A stretch of 64,000 bases of DNA from Chromatiaceae bacterium (GTDB lineage: Bacteria; Pseudomonadota; Gammaproteobacteria; Chromatiales; Chromatiaceae). The notes beneath the pieces are model-generated. The model did no database searches, was not told the origin of the DNA, and saw nothing but the letters and a program-made list of their open reading frames with translations. The position numbers and the translations under genes were made by a program. The stretch covers positions 682,001 through 746,000 of the forward strand of contig JACKMT010000001.1 in assembly GCA_024235255.1 (NCBI GenBank). The letters run 5' to 3'. This document shows positions 8,822 through 17,994 of this stretch, piece by piece. How positions within the stretch are numbered: the first letter of the stretch is position 1; each line of letters starts with the position of its first letter.

Positions 8822-9322
8822 TTAACAAGAGCCAACTACTTTTAGTTTCGACTGTAACGCGCTCGGCTGCAGGGAGTTCTGGTCAAATCCGTGCCCCTGC
8901 TCCACACAGTAATTCAGCCATTTTGACAGAAACAGATTGACGCGCCATTTCTGCACCAGGGTCGCAGGCTCTTTTCCACCGTTCAACGGCAGCACACGCT
9001 GTTTCAGTGTCATGACCTCCACTTGTCTGGAGTCGTGATAAACCCTTAACAGTGCATCCGGGTCCGAGCGTTGTTCTTTCCGGTACGGAAAAAAATAGGT
9101 GAGATGAACCAAGGTCGTGTAGGGAGTCTGCTCCTTAATCTCCAGATGAAGATCCATGCAACCCTCAATCCGGGAGATATGATATCCACACAGCATCCGC
9201 AGCGCCGGTGCAATGCGCATCAACTGCCGGTAGTTTTCATCGCATAAATCCATCAACCAGCCTACTGTTGGCTTTCCGGTAAGCAGCGAATGAAGTTCCC
9301 AGGGATAGAACGGAAATCTCAT
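8822..9322 (-). CDS. YqiB-like DUF1249 protein
   Basis: 166 residues with the family core WLMDLCDENYRQLMRIAPAL near the N-terminus and the acidic-to-aromatic middle TTLVHLTYFFPY, then VYHDSRQVEVM. No signal peptide or membrane helix. DUF1249 proteins (E. coli YqiB, between tolC-region genes nudF and cpdA) have no established biochemical function. The start at 9322 lacks a clear ribosome site; an ATG at 9250 within the conserved box would cut the family domain, so the longer form is kept. It could share a transcript with iscR, 134 bases downstream, but iscR has its own promoter. Confidence 0.82.
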   Translation of the reverse strand: MRFPFYPWELHSLLTGKPTVGWLMDLCDENYRQLMRIAPALRMLCGYHISRIEGCMDLHLEIKEQTPYTTLVHLTYFFPYRKEQRSDPDALLRVYHDSRQVEVMTLKQRVLPLNGGKEPATLVQKWRVNLFLSKWLNYCVEQGHGFDQNSLQPSALQSKLKVVGSC

Positions 9323-9870
9323 GGTTTCAGCGACATGCTGGCGTTTCGGTCCATCATAAAACCGAGGCTATCGTTTTCATCTCTACTCATTTTTTTGTCA
9401 GCACCTGCTATCAAACCTGACATCTGAGGAAAATTGGCGCAGCTGCCGATGGTAGCGAGATCGTCTGTTGATACCACAAATATGCGCCCGGTCATCGATC
9501 ACTGGAACTTCGGCGGACAACCATGACCAAACAATACTTGACGTTTACTCAATCAGAAAACTACCAAAATGCAGTACGGCCTAGTATAACCGACTCGTAT
9601 GATTATCCGAATTGGACTGATTGGGCGAATTTATATCGGATCTCGTCCTGTCCGGCGGTCTGTTTAAAATCGACAGGGATCGAAAAAAGTTTAGTTTGCA
9701 CTCTTGATCACCTGATCGCCAGGTGAAATAAGCGGGTTAGTCCCCTTTCCCAGATCTTGTTATTGAAGCGCTTACTCCTATTCCACCGCCTCCGGGTTTA
9801 ACTGCAGAAGAACGAAAAAAGCCGGCTTTGCCGGCTTTTTTTACAGCAATCGCCATTGAGGCAAGCCGCT
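9323..9870. other. 548-base non-coding stretch
   Basis: No convincing gene. It is more AT-rich than its surroundings. A plus-strand frame of 67 codons at 9523-9726 lacks a ribosome site and protein-like composition. It contains a small inverted repeat CACCTG-ATCGC-CAGGTG at 9709-9725 and, at its right end, the terminator of the thioredoxin gene. It could hold a small RNA or the promoter of YqiB, but I see no clear signal for either. Confidence 0.5.
9815..9842 (-). terminator. intrinsic terminator after thioredoxin gene
   Basis: AAAAAAGCCGGC, loop TTT, then GCCGGCTTTTTTT. A strong 6-bp GC stem flanked by A and T runs on both sides, so it can work in either direction; it lies 29 bases beyond the thioredoxin stop. 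Confidence 0.85.
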
Positions 9871-10239
9871 TCAGGTGCTGTTGTTCTCTTCCTTTATCTG
9901 TTTGTGAACTTCCACCATATCTAACTCACCTGCCTTCTGCACTAGTTCCCGGAAACTGCCCTCCGGCAGTGCGCCCGGCTGGTTGAATATAATCACGTTC
10001 TCACGAAATATCATCAATGTCGGTATTGATCTTATCTGAAAATACTGGGCGATTTCCCGCTCCTCTTCCGTGTTCACTTTGGCAAATATGATATTCGGAT
10101 GATCATCCGATACCTTTTCGTAAGTCGGTGCAAAGGAGCGGCAGGGTCCACACCAAGGCGCCCAGAAATCGACGATGACAAAATCGCTGCCTGTTACCGT
10201 CTTCTGGAAACTCTCTTTATTCAGTTCGACTACGGCCAC
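9871..10239 (-). CDS. thioredoxin
   Basis: 122 residues with the active site FWAPWCGPCRSF (Cys30, Cys33) and the cis-proline segment RSIPTLMIF. No signal peptide, so cytoplasmic. It reduces protein disulfides with electrons from thioredoxin reductase. It carries about 15 residues more than classical TrxA (108), as a charged tail EVHKQIKEENNST, and SFAPTY replaces the usual KMIAP, so it is a TrxA paralogue (thioredoxin_1 subgroup) rather than certain trxA itself. Monocistronic by position, with terminators on both sides. Confidence 0.92.
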   Translation of the reverse strand: MAVVELNKESFQKTVTGSDFVIVDFWAPWCGPCRSFAPTYEKVSDDHPNIIFAKVNTEEEREIAQYFQIRSIPTLMIFRENVIIFNQPGALPEGSFRELVQKAGELDMVEVHKQIKEENNST

Positions 10240-10358
10240 TTTGCCCCCCAGTGTTTTTTATCACAGTGTATTCGGTGGAAGTCCATCAAAATTTTCTAAT
10301 GGATTTATATAGTCCATAATAATCCTGAAGTTAGGCTACCGCAAGCAGCACCAAACAA

Positions 10359-10391
10359 GCAAAAAACCGGGCTATGCCCGGTTTTTTGCTA
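10359..10391 (-). terminator. intrinsic terminator after adk
   Basis: AGCAAAAAACCGGGC, loop TAT, then GCCCGGTTTTTTGCT. A perfect stem with A and T runs, 87 bases after the adk stop; bidirectional in form. Confidence 0.85.
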
Positions 10392-10477
10392 CCTGGAGTT
10401 CGTACCACGAAACAGGATTCCCGCTTCCCTGCACTATCCTGCTCGGAGGGACGCAATCTCCCGGAATATGGCCGTAA

Positions 10478-11131
10478 TCATCCAAGCGCTTTGAATATCG
10501 CATCGCGAATGTCGTCAACCCCGCCTACACCGGCAATTTTGTAATATTTTGGTGCCTTAGAATCGCCCGAGGCCGCCCAGTTTGAGTAAAAACTCACCAG
10601 CGGCTCAGTCTGATCGTGATACACCTTCAGGCGTGCCTTTACCGTCTCCTCTTTATCATCGTCACGCTGCACCAGAGGTTCGCCGGTCACGTCATCCTTA
10701 CCCTCCACTTTAGGCGGGTTGAAGGTAATGTGATAGGTCCGGCCTGAGGCCAGATGTGCACGGCGGCCAGCCATGCGGGTGACGATCTCCTGGTCGGGAA
10801 CGTCTATTTCGACCACAGCATCCACCTGAACGCCGGCAGCAGCCAATGCCTCCGCCTGTGGGATGGTGCGCGGAAAGCCGTCAAACAGAAAGCCGTTTCT
10901 GCAGTCGTCTTCTTTGATGCGCTCTTTCACCATACCCATGATAATGTCGTCGGAGACCAAGCCACCCTGATCCATGATCTGCTTGGCGGCAACACCCAGT
11001 TCGCTGCCCGCTTTCACATGGGCACGCAGCATGTCACCCGTTGATATCTGGGGGATGCTGTACTTCTGTTTGATGTAAGTGGCTTGAGTACCTTTGCCGG
11101 CACCTGGGCCGCCCAACAAAATAACGCGCAT
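10478..11131 (-). CDS. adk: adenylate kinase
   Basis: 217 residues. P-loop GGPGAGKGTQ at about 7-16, AMP-binding TGDMLR, the FDGFPRT segment and GRRAHLASGRTYH before the lid domain, whose four positions are not cysteines, so it is the non-zinc form. It interconverts AMP plus ATP with two ADP in the cytoplasm. The ATG at 11129-11131 has AGGAG eight bases upstream; a GTG three codons earlier is within that site and is not used. Single gene between a terminator and a 247-base gap before htpG. Confidence 0.97.
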   Translation of the reverse strand: MRVILLGGPGAGKGTQATYIKQKYSIPQISTGDMLRAHVKAGSELGVAAKQIMDQGGLVSDDIIMGMVKERIKEDDCRNGFLFDGFPRTIPQAEALAAAGVQVDAVVEIDVPDQEIVTRMAGRRAHLASGRTYHITFNPPKVEGKDDVTGEPLVQRDDDKEETVKARLKVYHDQTEPLVSFYSNWAASGDSKAPKYYKIAGVGGVDDIRDAIFKALG

Positions 11132-11378
11132 CTTTATCACTCCTAGGTCTATTGCGGATTAAAGTTCGTGGAGTCTGCCACAGCCGCACCCGAACTGCCA
11201 TTCGACTGTCCCAATACATGAATACAGGAGACTTATAGGTGGGGTGCAGATGCTGGTCAAGGTACCTTCAGCAAATTCGTCGCAACGCTTCAAAACAAGG
11301 TACGAATGATGCTTATGCCCCGCTATCCTCCGGTCCACTATCGATACCATAAAATTAAAGGATAGCGGGAGCGCTCGA

Positions 11379-13289
11379 CTATCCGGTGGACAGATTCAAT
11401 ATGAGTTTGTTCAACCGCTGTACGAAAGCTGAAGGATCATCCAACTGGCCGCCTTCCGATAACGTGGCTTGATCGAACAGAATCTTTGCCAGATCTGCAA
11501 AAACATCCTCATCCGCCTCCTGGTCCATCTTCTCCACCAACGGATGCGTGGGATTGACCTCCAGAATCGGTTTGGTTGCCGGGGCATCCTGGCCCATCTG
11601 CTTAAGCACACGCTGCAGGTTGGCGCTCATGTCATAGTCGCCCACCACGAGACAAGCGGGAGATTCGGTCAAACGCTTGCTGATGCGGACCTCCTTGACC
11701 GTCTCGCCCAGCGCCTTGGTGACGCGTTCCAGCAGACTCTGGTGCTCTTCCGCGAACTTCTGCTGCTCCTCCTTACTCTCCGGCTCCTCCAGCTCGCCGA
11801 GATCGAGCTGTCCCTTGGCGACCGACTGCAGCGGCTTGCCTTTGAACTCATGCAGGTGCGAGACCAGCCACTCATCCACCCGGTCGGTCAACAGCAGGAC
11901 ATTCACCTCCTTTTTCCTGAACACCTCCAGATGCGGGCTGTGCAGCGCCGCGGCATAGCTGTCAGCCGTGATGTAGTAGATTTTCTCCTGCTTCTCCGGC
12001 ATCTTTTCGACATACTCATCGAGCGAAATCAACTCCTCTTTGTTCGCCCCCTTGGTACTGGCAAAACGCAGCAGTTCGGCGATCTTCTCCTTGTTGGCGA
12101 AGTCCTCCGCCGGACCCTCTTTCAAAACGTTGCCGAACTCCTGCCAGAACTTTTGGTATTTCTCCGGCTCGTTCTTGGCTATCTTTTCGAGCAGACCCAA
12201 CACTCGCTTGATGTTGGCGGAGCGGATGCTGTCGATCTTTTTGTTATGCTGCAGCAACTCACGCGAGACATTGAGCGGCAGGTCGTCGGAGTCAACCACA
12301 CCCTTTACGAATCGCAGGTAGCGGGGCATCAACTTGTCCGCCTCATCCATGATAAATACGCGGCGAACATAGAGCTTTACGCCATGCTTCTGCTCTCTGT
12401 CCCAGAGGTCGAACGGCGCCCGCCCAGGGATATAGAGCAGTGAGCTGTATTCGTTTTTGCCTTCGACCCGGTTGTGCACATGGGCCAGCGGATCTTCAAA
12501 ATCATGCCCGATATGTTTGTAGAACTCGTTGTACTCCTCGTCGCTGATGTCGGACTTATTGCGCATCCAGAGCGCGGTACCCTTATTTACCTGCTCCCAC
12601 TCGGGCGCTTTCTTGGCGTCATCCTTTTCGTCGCCGAAATCCTCCTCGAGCATCTCCACCGGAATGGCCACGTGGTCAGAGAATTTGCTGATAATGGAGC
12701 GCAGCCGGTAGCTCTGGGTGAACTCCGACTCATCTTCCCGCAGATGCAGCGTGACATCGGTGCCGCGGCCCGGCTTATCGACGGTTTCAATCGTATAACT
12801 ACCCTCTCCGCTGGACTCCCAGCGCACCCCGTGCTCGCTGCCCACACCAGCCCGCCGAGTCACCAGCGTCACCTTATCGGCGACGATAAACGCCGAGTAG
12901 AAGCCGACACCGAACTGCCCGATGAGCTGGCTGTCCTGCGCCTTGTCGCCACTCATTGATTCAAGAAACTTGCGCGTACCGGAATTGGCGATGGTGCCGA
13001 TGGTATCGGACACCTCCTGCCGGTTCATGCCGATGCCGTTGTCGGAGATGGTAACGGTGCGCCGCTCTTCGTCGACCGAGATTCTGATCCGCAAATTGGG
13101 ATCGTCCTCATATAGTGCATCGTCGGTCAGCGCCTCGAAGCGCAGCTTCTCCGCAGCATCCGAGGCGTTGGATATCAATTCACGCAGGAAGATCTCCTTG
13201 TTACTGTAAAGAGAACGAATCACCAGGTTCAGCACCTGACTAACCTCTGCCTGGAACTCCATCGTCTCTTTGTGCGCTTCAACTGTCAT
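11379..13289 (-). CDS. htpG: Hsp90-family chaperone HtpG
   Basis: 636 residues. The N-terminal GHKL ATPase is intact: ELISNASDAAEKLRF, DNGIGM and GQFGVGFYSAF. The middle domain has RVFIMDEADKLMPRYLRFVKG and DLPLNVSRE, with a standard C-terminal dimerisation domain ending NLSTG. The ATG at 13287-13289 gives the family start MTVEAHKETMEF; an ATG six codons upstream is possible. A sigma-32-type promoter lies about 85-115 bases upstream, so heat-shock control is likely. Confidence 0.96.
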   Translation of the reverse strand: MTVEAHKETMEFQAEVSQVLNLVIRSLYSNKEIFLRELISNASDAAEKLRFEALTDDALYEDDPNLRIRISVDEERRTVTISDNGIGMNRQEVSDTIGTIANSGTRKFLESMSGDKAQDSQLIGQFGVGFYSAFIVADKVTLVTRRAGVGSEHGVRWESSGEGSYTIETVDKPGRGTDVTLHLREDESEFTQSYRLRSIISKFSDHVAIPVEMLEEDFGDEKDDAKKAPEWEQVNKGTALWMRNKSDISDEEYNEFYKHIGHDFEDPLAHVHNRVEGKNEYSSLLYIPGRAPFDLWDREQKHGVKLYVRRVFIMDEADKLMPRYLRFVKGVVDSDDLPLNVSRELLQHNKKIDSIRSANIKRVLGLLEKIAKNEPEKYQKFWQEFGNVLKEGPAEDFANKEKIAELLRFASTKGANKEELISLDEYVEKMPEKQEKIYYITADSYAAALHSPHLEVFRKKEVNVLLLTDRVDEWLVSHLHEFKGKPLQSVAKGQLDLGELEEPESKEEQQKFAEEHQSLLERVTKALGETVKEVRISKRLTESPACLVVGDYDMSANLQRVLKQMGQDAPATKPILEVNPTHPLVEKMDQEADEDVFADLAKILFDQATLSEGGQLDDPSAFVQRLNKLILNLSTG

Positions 13290-13336
13290 GGCCGGGTTGA
13301 CTCCCATCTATTGGTAAATTATTACGCTCACCATCG

Positions 13337-13358
13337 ATCCCCCGATCTGCCGGGGGAT
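13337..13358. promoter_or_regulatory. hairpin in the htpG leader
   Basis: ATCCCCCG, loop ATCTGC, then CGGGGGAT: a perfect 8-bp stem with five consecutive GC pairs between the heat-shock promoter and the start of htpG. It may affect transcript stability or translation. An RNA-thermometer role is only a possibility, because the stem is GC-rich and does not pair with the ribosome site. Confidence 0.4.
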
Positions 13359-13374
13359 TTAACTTCAGCAACGC

Positions 13375-13403
13375 ATAGTGGGGACGGAATAGCCGAATTC
13401 AAG
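13375..13403 (-). promoter_or_regulatory. sigma-32 (heat-shock) promoter of htpG
   Basis: On the minus strand CTTGAA (13398-13403), 14 bases, then CCCCACTAT (13375-13383). Compared with the RpoH consensus CTTGAA - 11 to 16 - CCCCATNT, the -35 is perfect and the -10 keeps CCCCA. Its place 86 bases before the htpG start is appropriate. Confidence 0.6.
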
Positions 13404-13515
13404 ACCGGCTCCGCACCCAGCAGCCGATCAAAAGCCTGCTCGAAGCGCTCGATTTAGCCCCCCTGCCTGTGATTGAATAGCCAGCAGGAATAACGCTGCA
13501 GCAGGAAAATCACAC

Positions 13516-15150
13516 ATGGACATAGAACAGATTCAGTCTCACCCGTTTACCGACCAACGCCCAGGCACATCCGGGCTGCGCAAAAAAGTTAAGGTGTTTC
13601 AGCAGACGGGATATCTGGAAAATTTCGTTCAGTCGATATTCGACACGCAACCCGATCTGGCCGGGGGCACGCTGGCGTTGGGCGGCGATGGCCGTTACTA
13701 CAACCGCACCGCGATTCAGATCATCCTGCGCATGGCAGCTGCCAACGGCGTTGCCAAAGTGCTGGTCGGACGGGGCGGCATTCTCTCCACCCCCGCTGCC
13801 TCCCATGTGATCCGGCGATATAAGACCCAGGGCGGCATCATTCTCTCCGCCAGTCACAATCCGGGCGGCCCGGACGAAGATTTTGGCATCAAATTCAACA
13901 CCGCCAACGGCGGTCCCGCACCGGAGAAAGTCACCGAGGCGATCTACCACCGCACCCTGGAAATTTCCAGCTACAAGACGCTACCGGCAGCGGATATCGA
14001 CCTCGACCGGCTTGGCAGCCAGACGCTTGGCGGCATGACCGTCGAAGTGATCGACTCAGTGCGGGATTACGTCGATCTGATGCGTGAACTGTTCAGTTTC
14101 GAAGCCATTCACCAACTCTTCAACTCCGGGCTCTTCCGCATGCGCTTCGACGCCATGCACGCGGTAACCGGACCCTACGCAAGCGAGATACTGGAGACGA
14201 TCCTTGGCGCCGAACCCGGCACCGTCATCAACGGTTCGCCGCTCGAGGATTTCGGCGGCGGGCATCCCGATCCCAACCTCAGCCATGCCCACGAGCTGCT
14301 CGAATTGACCCAAGGATTCGACCCGGTGGATTTCGGCGCCGCTTCCGACGGTGACGGCGACCGCAATATGATCCTGGGCAAGAATTTCTTTGTCACCCCG
14401 AGCGACAGCCTTGCGGTAATGGCCGCTAATGCCCACCTGATCCCAGGCTATCGAAACGGGATCACCGGTATCGCCCGCTCCATGCCGACCAGCCAGGCTG
14501 CGGACCGGGTAGCGGATGAATTGGGCATCGAATGTTATGAAACCCCGACCGGGTGGAAATTTTTCGGCAATCTGCTTGACGCCGGAAAAATCTCCATCTG
14601 CGGTGAAGAGAGTTTCGGCACGGGCTCGGATCATGTCAGGGAGAAAGACGGGCTCTGGGCGGTGCTGTTCTGGCTCAACCTGTTGGCGGTCAAACAGCAG
14701 CCGGTGGAGCGGATTGTGCGCGACCACTGGCGATGTTTCGGCCGAAACTACTATACCCGGTATGACTATGAGGGGGTGGATGCTGCGGCAGCCAAGGAGC
14801 TCATCAGCGACCTCAGGTACCGGTTGACCGACCTGATTGGGGAGCGCCTGGGAAGATTCACAGTGGACTACGCCGATGACTTCGCATACAAAGATCCGGT
14901 CGACGGCAGCGTTTCCGAGAACCAGGGCATACGCATCGGATTCACCGATGGGTCGAGAATCATCTACCGCCTCTCCGGCACCGGAACCGTGGGCGCCACG
15001 CTGCGCGTCTATCTCGAGGCCTACGAACCGGATCCCGACAAGCAGGCTAGGGAGACCGCCGAAGTAATGGATCCATTGGTGCAACTGGCCAAAGATATCG
15101 CCCAAATTGAGCAGCGCACCGGTCGCAGTAAGCCGGATGTGGTGACCTGA
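13516..15150 (+). CDS. pgm: phosphoglucomutase (alpha-D-glucose phosphate specific)
   Basis: 544 residues. The catalytic serine loop LSASHNPGG (Ser113) and the metal loop GDGDRNMILG are intact; the sugar-binding EESFG and the C-terminal phosphate-binding RLSGTGTVGATLR are also present. It interconverts glucose-1-phosphate and glucose-6-phosphate. In this genome it would link glycogen or UDP/ADP-glucose pools with sucrose metabolism, whose genes are about 22 kb away. The ATG at 13516 is preceded by AGCAGGAAA. It is divergent from htpG. Confidence 0.95.
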   Translation: MDIEQIQSHPFTDQRPGTSGLRKKVKVFQQTGYLENFVQSIFDTQPDLAGGTLALGGDGRYYNRTAIQIILRMAAANGVAKVLVGRGGILSTPAASHVIRRYKTQGGIILSASHNPGGPDEDFGIKFNTANGGPAPEKVTEAIYHRTLEISSYKTLPAADIDLDRLGSQTLGGMTVEVIDSVRDYVDLMRELFSFEAIHQLFNSGLFRMRFDAMHAVTGPYASEILETILGAEPGTVINGSPLEDFGGGHPDPNLSHAHELLELTQGFDPVDFGAASDGDGDRNMILGKNFFVTPSDSLAVMAANAHLIPGYRNGITGIARSMPTSQAADRVADELGIECYETPTGWKFFGNLLDAGKISICGEESFGTGSDHVREKDGLWAVLFWLNLLAVKQQPVERIVRDHWRCFGRNYYTRYDYEGVDAAAAKELISDLRYRLTDLIGERLGRFTVDYADDFAYKDPVDGSVSENQGIRIGFTDGSRIIYRLSGTGTVGATLRVYLEAYEPDPDKQARETAEVMDPLVQLAKDIAQIEQRTGRSKPDVVT

Positions 15151-15438
15151 GCGCGGCAGTGATAGTGCGCACGGCCAGCGGTTGATCATGATCTGCGAAC
15201 TGCCCTGCAATGCGGTGCCGGCGGATGCGTTGCCGAAAGGTTGCGACGGCCCCTACGCCGGTGCCAAAGTGCCGGCGCAATTGACACCGGGCATGAATGG
15301 CGGCGCCAAATGGGTCGCGCACAGATTCGGGAGAGTGCCAGCGACACCTGGTTGTTCATGGCTAACGGATAGCCGCTTCTTGTATACTGCCAAAAGTGGC
15401 CAAACGTACGCCAATCTGATGTTCCGAGGTTGAATTTA

Positions 15439-16206
15439 ATGACTTATTGTGTCGCAGTATCGGTTAAAGCCGGCATTGTCTTCTGCTCTGATTCGCGTAC
15501 CAACGCAGGCGTCGATCAGATCAGTACCTATCGCAAAATGCACCGTTTCGGTCGGGATGGCGAACGGCAGTTCGTGATTCTTTCCGCCGGTAATCTGGCC
15601 ACTACCCAGGCGGTGATAAATCAGCTGAAAAACGACATTCGGGAGAACGCCGTCACCAACCTGTTCAACGTTTCCAGCATGGACGGCGCGGCAGAATACG
15701 TCGGTCAGGTAAGTCTGACGCAACAGTCCAAGTACCATCAGGGCAACACCATTCACGAGGCCAACTTTATCATCGGCGGCCAGATCTACGGCAAGCCGCA
15801 CCGCGTGATGATGGTCTACCCCCAGGGCAACTACATCACCACCTCGAAGGACACGCCTTATCTGCAGATAGGCGAAAGCAAATACGGCAAACCCATTCTG
15901 GATCGTATCATCGAACCCACTACCCCGCTGGATACCGCAGCGCTCTGCGCGTTGGTGTCGATGGACTCCACCATGCGCAGCAATCTGACGGTCGGACCGC
16001 CCATCGATCTGTGCATCCTTGAAGCGGACAATCTGATTCAAGGACGCAACTACCGGCTGCAGCAGGACAGCGACTATCTGCGCGACTTGAAGCGCGCCTG
16101 GGATGAGCGCCTTAAGGATGCATTTCGTTCGCTGCCGCCGATTCAGTGGGCGACGATGTGGGATCACAACAACGAGCAGAGCAGTGCCGACAGCAACTTC
16201 AGTTGA
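15439..16206 (+). CDS. Anbu, ancestral proteasome beta-subunit homologue
   Basis: 255 residues. From the ATG at 15439 (GAGG nine bases upstream) the protein reads MTYCVAVSVKAGIVFCSDSRT. Removal of Met exposes Thr1, the proteasome-type nucleophile, with the conserved SDSRTNAG block and a lysine (RKMHRF) at the expected place. No propeptide, as in the Anbu (proteasome-type peptidase) family, which forms open helical or ring assemblies in the cytoplasm; substrate is unknown. Anbu genes usually sit with a transglutaminase-like peptidase, an alpha-E protein and a circularly permuted ATP-grasp protein. None of these is here: neighbours are pgm and a flavoprotein. Confidence 0.9.
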   Translation: MTYCVAVSVKAGIVFCSDSRTNAGVDQISTYRKMHRFGRDGERQFVILSAGNLATTQAVINQLKNDIRENAVTNLFNVSSMDGAAEYVGQVSLTQQSKYHQGNTIHEANFIIGGQIYGKPHRVMMVYPQGNYITTSKDTPYLQIGESKYGKPILDRIIEPTTPLDTAALCALVSMDSTMRSNLTVGPPIDLCILEADNLIQGRNYRLQQDSDYLRDLKRAWDERLKDAFRSLPPIQWATMWDHNNEQSSADSNFS

Positions 16207-16584
16207 GATCACGACATCCCAGCGCTCGCTGGCGCGATGCTGCCGGAATCGAGCCCTGTAATTTGGAATACAGATGTGTATCGCAACCGCATATGCGGTG
16301 GATCTGCACCTGCCAGCAATTAACTATTGATATATTTTCCAATTAGTTAGATGTAAGAGCATGGCGGCGTGTCCGGCCCTCTGCACCACCCCAGGCAGCC
16401 TCCATCAGCGTTTGCTGCAGATTCGTGCCAACCCCGGATGTTTCATTACCAACACTTCGATCGATCGACGCTCCGGTTGGTTGAATACCCATCGAACCGA
16501 GACGGACTAGGTTTCGGTCTGGTCCGCCAGCGTTTACAATCCCGGACTATTCTCACCTCGGCTAAAGTCGTCAGGAGTCTTTAA
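16207..16584. other. 378-base non-coding stretch with a 14-bp palindrome
   Basis: No gene seen. It contains the perfect palindrome ACCGCATATGCGGT at 16286-16299, followed by an AT-rich run (TTGATATATTTTCC), so a regulated promoter for the flavoprotein gene is possible. A frame of 71 codons at 16369-16584 has no protein character. Confidence 0.4.
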
Positions 16585-17994
16585 GTGAACGAAAAGCATG
16601 TTGATGTCGCCATTATCGGTTCGGGCAGCGCCGGGCTTTACGCCCTCGGCAAGGTGCGGCCCTCAGGGAAACGCTTCGTGTTGATCAACGGCGGCGAACT
16701 GGGCACAACCTGCGCCCGCGTCGGCTGCATGCCCTCCAAGGCGATGATTCAGGCGGCGGAAGACTACCATCGACGCGGCATTCTCGGACGTTATGGCGTG
16801 GCGGGGCACGAGGAGTTGGAACTGGACACCGAAGAGGCGATGGAACACTTGCGCGATCTGCGCGACACCTTCGTCGACCGGGTACTTTCGAACAGCACCG
16901 ACAAAATGAGCGAGCAGATGTTCGTACAAGGATACGCGCGTTTCGTCGATCCGCACACACTGGAAGTCGATGGCCTGCGCATCCATGCCGAAAAGATCAT
17001 CATCGCGACCGGCACCCGGCCGCTGGTGCCCAAGCCCTGGCAGGCATTCGGTGACCGCATCCTGACCACCGACCAGATATTTGAGCAGGAACAACTGCCT
17101 GCCTCCATGGCGGTCATCGGGCTCGGCGTCATCGGGCTGGAAATTGGCCAGTCGCTGGCCCGGCTGGGAGTTGAGGTGACCGGATTCGACATGCTCGAGA
17201 CCATCGGCGGCCTGGACGACTTGGATGTGGCCAAAGCGGCGCTCGAGGCGATCGGCAAGGATTTTCCGATGCATCTGGGTGCAGCCGCGGAGATCGGCGA
17301 AGAGAACGGCAAGCTGCGGGTCTCCGCCGGCGGCCACACGGTGCTGGTCGACAAGGTGCTCGCCAGTCTGGGACGCATACCGAATCTGGACAACATGGCG
17401 ATCGAAAACGCCGGGATCGAACTTGGCAGGCATGGCGTTCCCGCCTTCAATCCCAACACCATGCAGGTGGGCGACAGCCATATTTTTCTGGCCGGAGACA
17501 TTACCGGCGACCGCGCCCTGCTGCACGAAGCCGGCGACGAAGGCCGCATCGCCGGACACAACGCCACCAGCGACGAGATCTCCGCGTTCAGGCGCAAGGT
17601 GCCCCTCTCGATCAACTTCTGCGATCCCAACATCTGTCACGTCGGCGCGCGCTGGTCGGAGCTCGATCCGGACGCGACGGCAGTCGGCACGGTCAACTTC
17701 GCGCCGGTGGGACGGGCGCTGATCATGGGCAAGAACCGGGGCATTCTGAAGGTGTACGCGGACAAGCGGAGCGGCCGGCTGCTCGGCTCGGAGATGGCCT
17801 GCCCCAAGGGCGAGCATCTGGCCCATCTGCTGGCTTGGAGTATAGAGCAGGAGCTGACCGTGGGAAGGCTGCTGCAGATGCCGTTTTATCATCCGGTGAT
17901 AGAAGAGGCGCTGCAGGCGGCGCTGTACGACTGCTACAGCAAGGTGGAGAATAAAAACAGCGGCGAGATAGCCGAATTGGTGCCTCTGGCGTAA
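16585..17994 (+). CDS. dihydrolipoamide dehydrogenase-type pyridine nucleotide-disulfide oxidoreductase
   Basis: 469 residues; starts at GTG with AGGAG seven bases upstream. FAD-binding GSGSAG (12-17), redox-active CARVGC (Cys43, Cys48), NAD-binding GLGVIGLE, second FAD motif FLAGDITG and the catalytic base region FYHPVIEEAL near the C-terminus. The family moves electrons between NAD(P)H and dithiols. The sequence follows the dihydrolipoyl dehydrogenase subgroup found as a stand-alone protein in many gammaproteobacteria rather than the pyruvate dehydrogenase E3: no E1, E2 or lipoyl protein is adjacent. True disulfide substrate unknown. Confidence 0.88.
   Translation: MNEKHVDVAIIGSGSAGLYALGKVRPSGKRFVLINGGELGTTCARVGCMPSKAMIQAAEDYHRRGILGRYGVAGHEELELDTEEAMEHLRDLRDTFVDRVLSNSTDKMSEQMFVQGYARFVDPHTLEVDGLRIHAEKIIIATGTRPLVPKPWQAFGDRILTTDQIFEQEQLPASMAVIGLGVIGLEIGQSLARLGVEVTGFDMLETIGGLDDLDVAKAALEAIGKDFPMHLGAAAEIGEENGKLRVSAGGHTVLVDKVLASLGRIPNLDNMAIENAGIELGRHGVPAFNPNTMQVGDSHIFLAGDITGDRALLHEAGDEGRIAGHNATSDEISAFRRKVPLSINFCDPNICHVGARWSELDPDATAVGTVNFAPVGRALIMGKNRGILKVYADKRSGRLLGSEMACPKGEHLAHLLAWSIEQELTVGRLLQMPFYHPVIEEALQAALYDCYSKVENKNSGEIAELVPLA

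Noticed and set aside
9523..9726. 67-codon frame in the gap after YqiB
   Set aside because: No ribosome site, unusual composition and no recognisable features; kept as non-coding.
13337..13358. RNA thermometer in the htpG leader
   Set aside because: The hairpin is GC-rich and does not involve the ribosome site, unlike known ROSE or fourU elements; listed only as a hairpin.
15182..15433. 83-codon frame between pgm and Anbu
   Set aside because: No ribosome site; a short protein-like phrase (RESASDTWLFMANG) is in a different frame with no start, so neither is supported.
16663..17892. 409-codon open frame antisense to the flavoprotein gene
   Set aside because: The plus strand encodes an intact FAD/NAD enzyme with all motifs; the antisense frame is open because of high-GC codon bias and has no family similarity.
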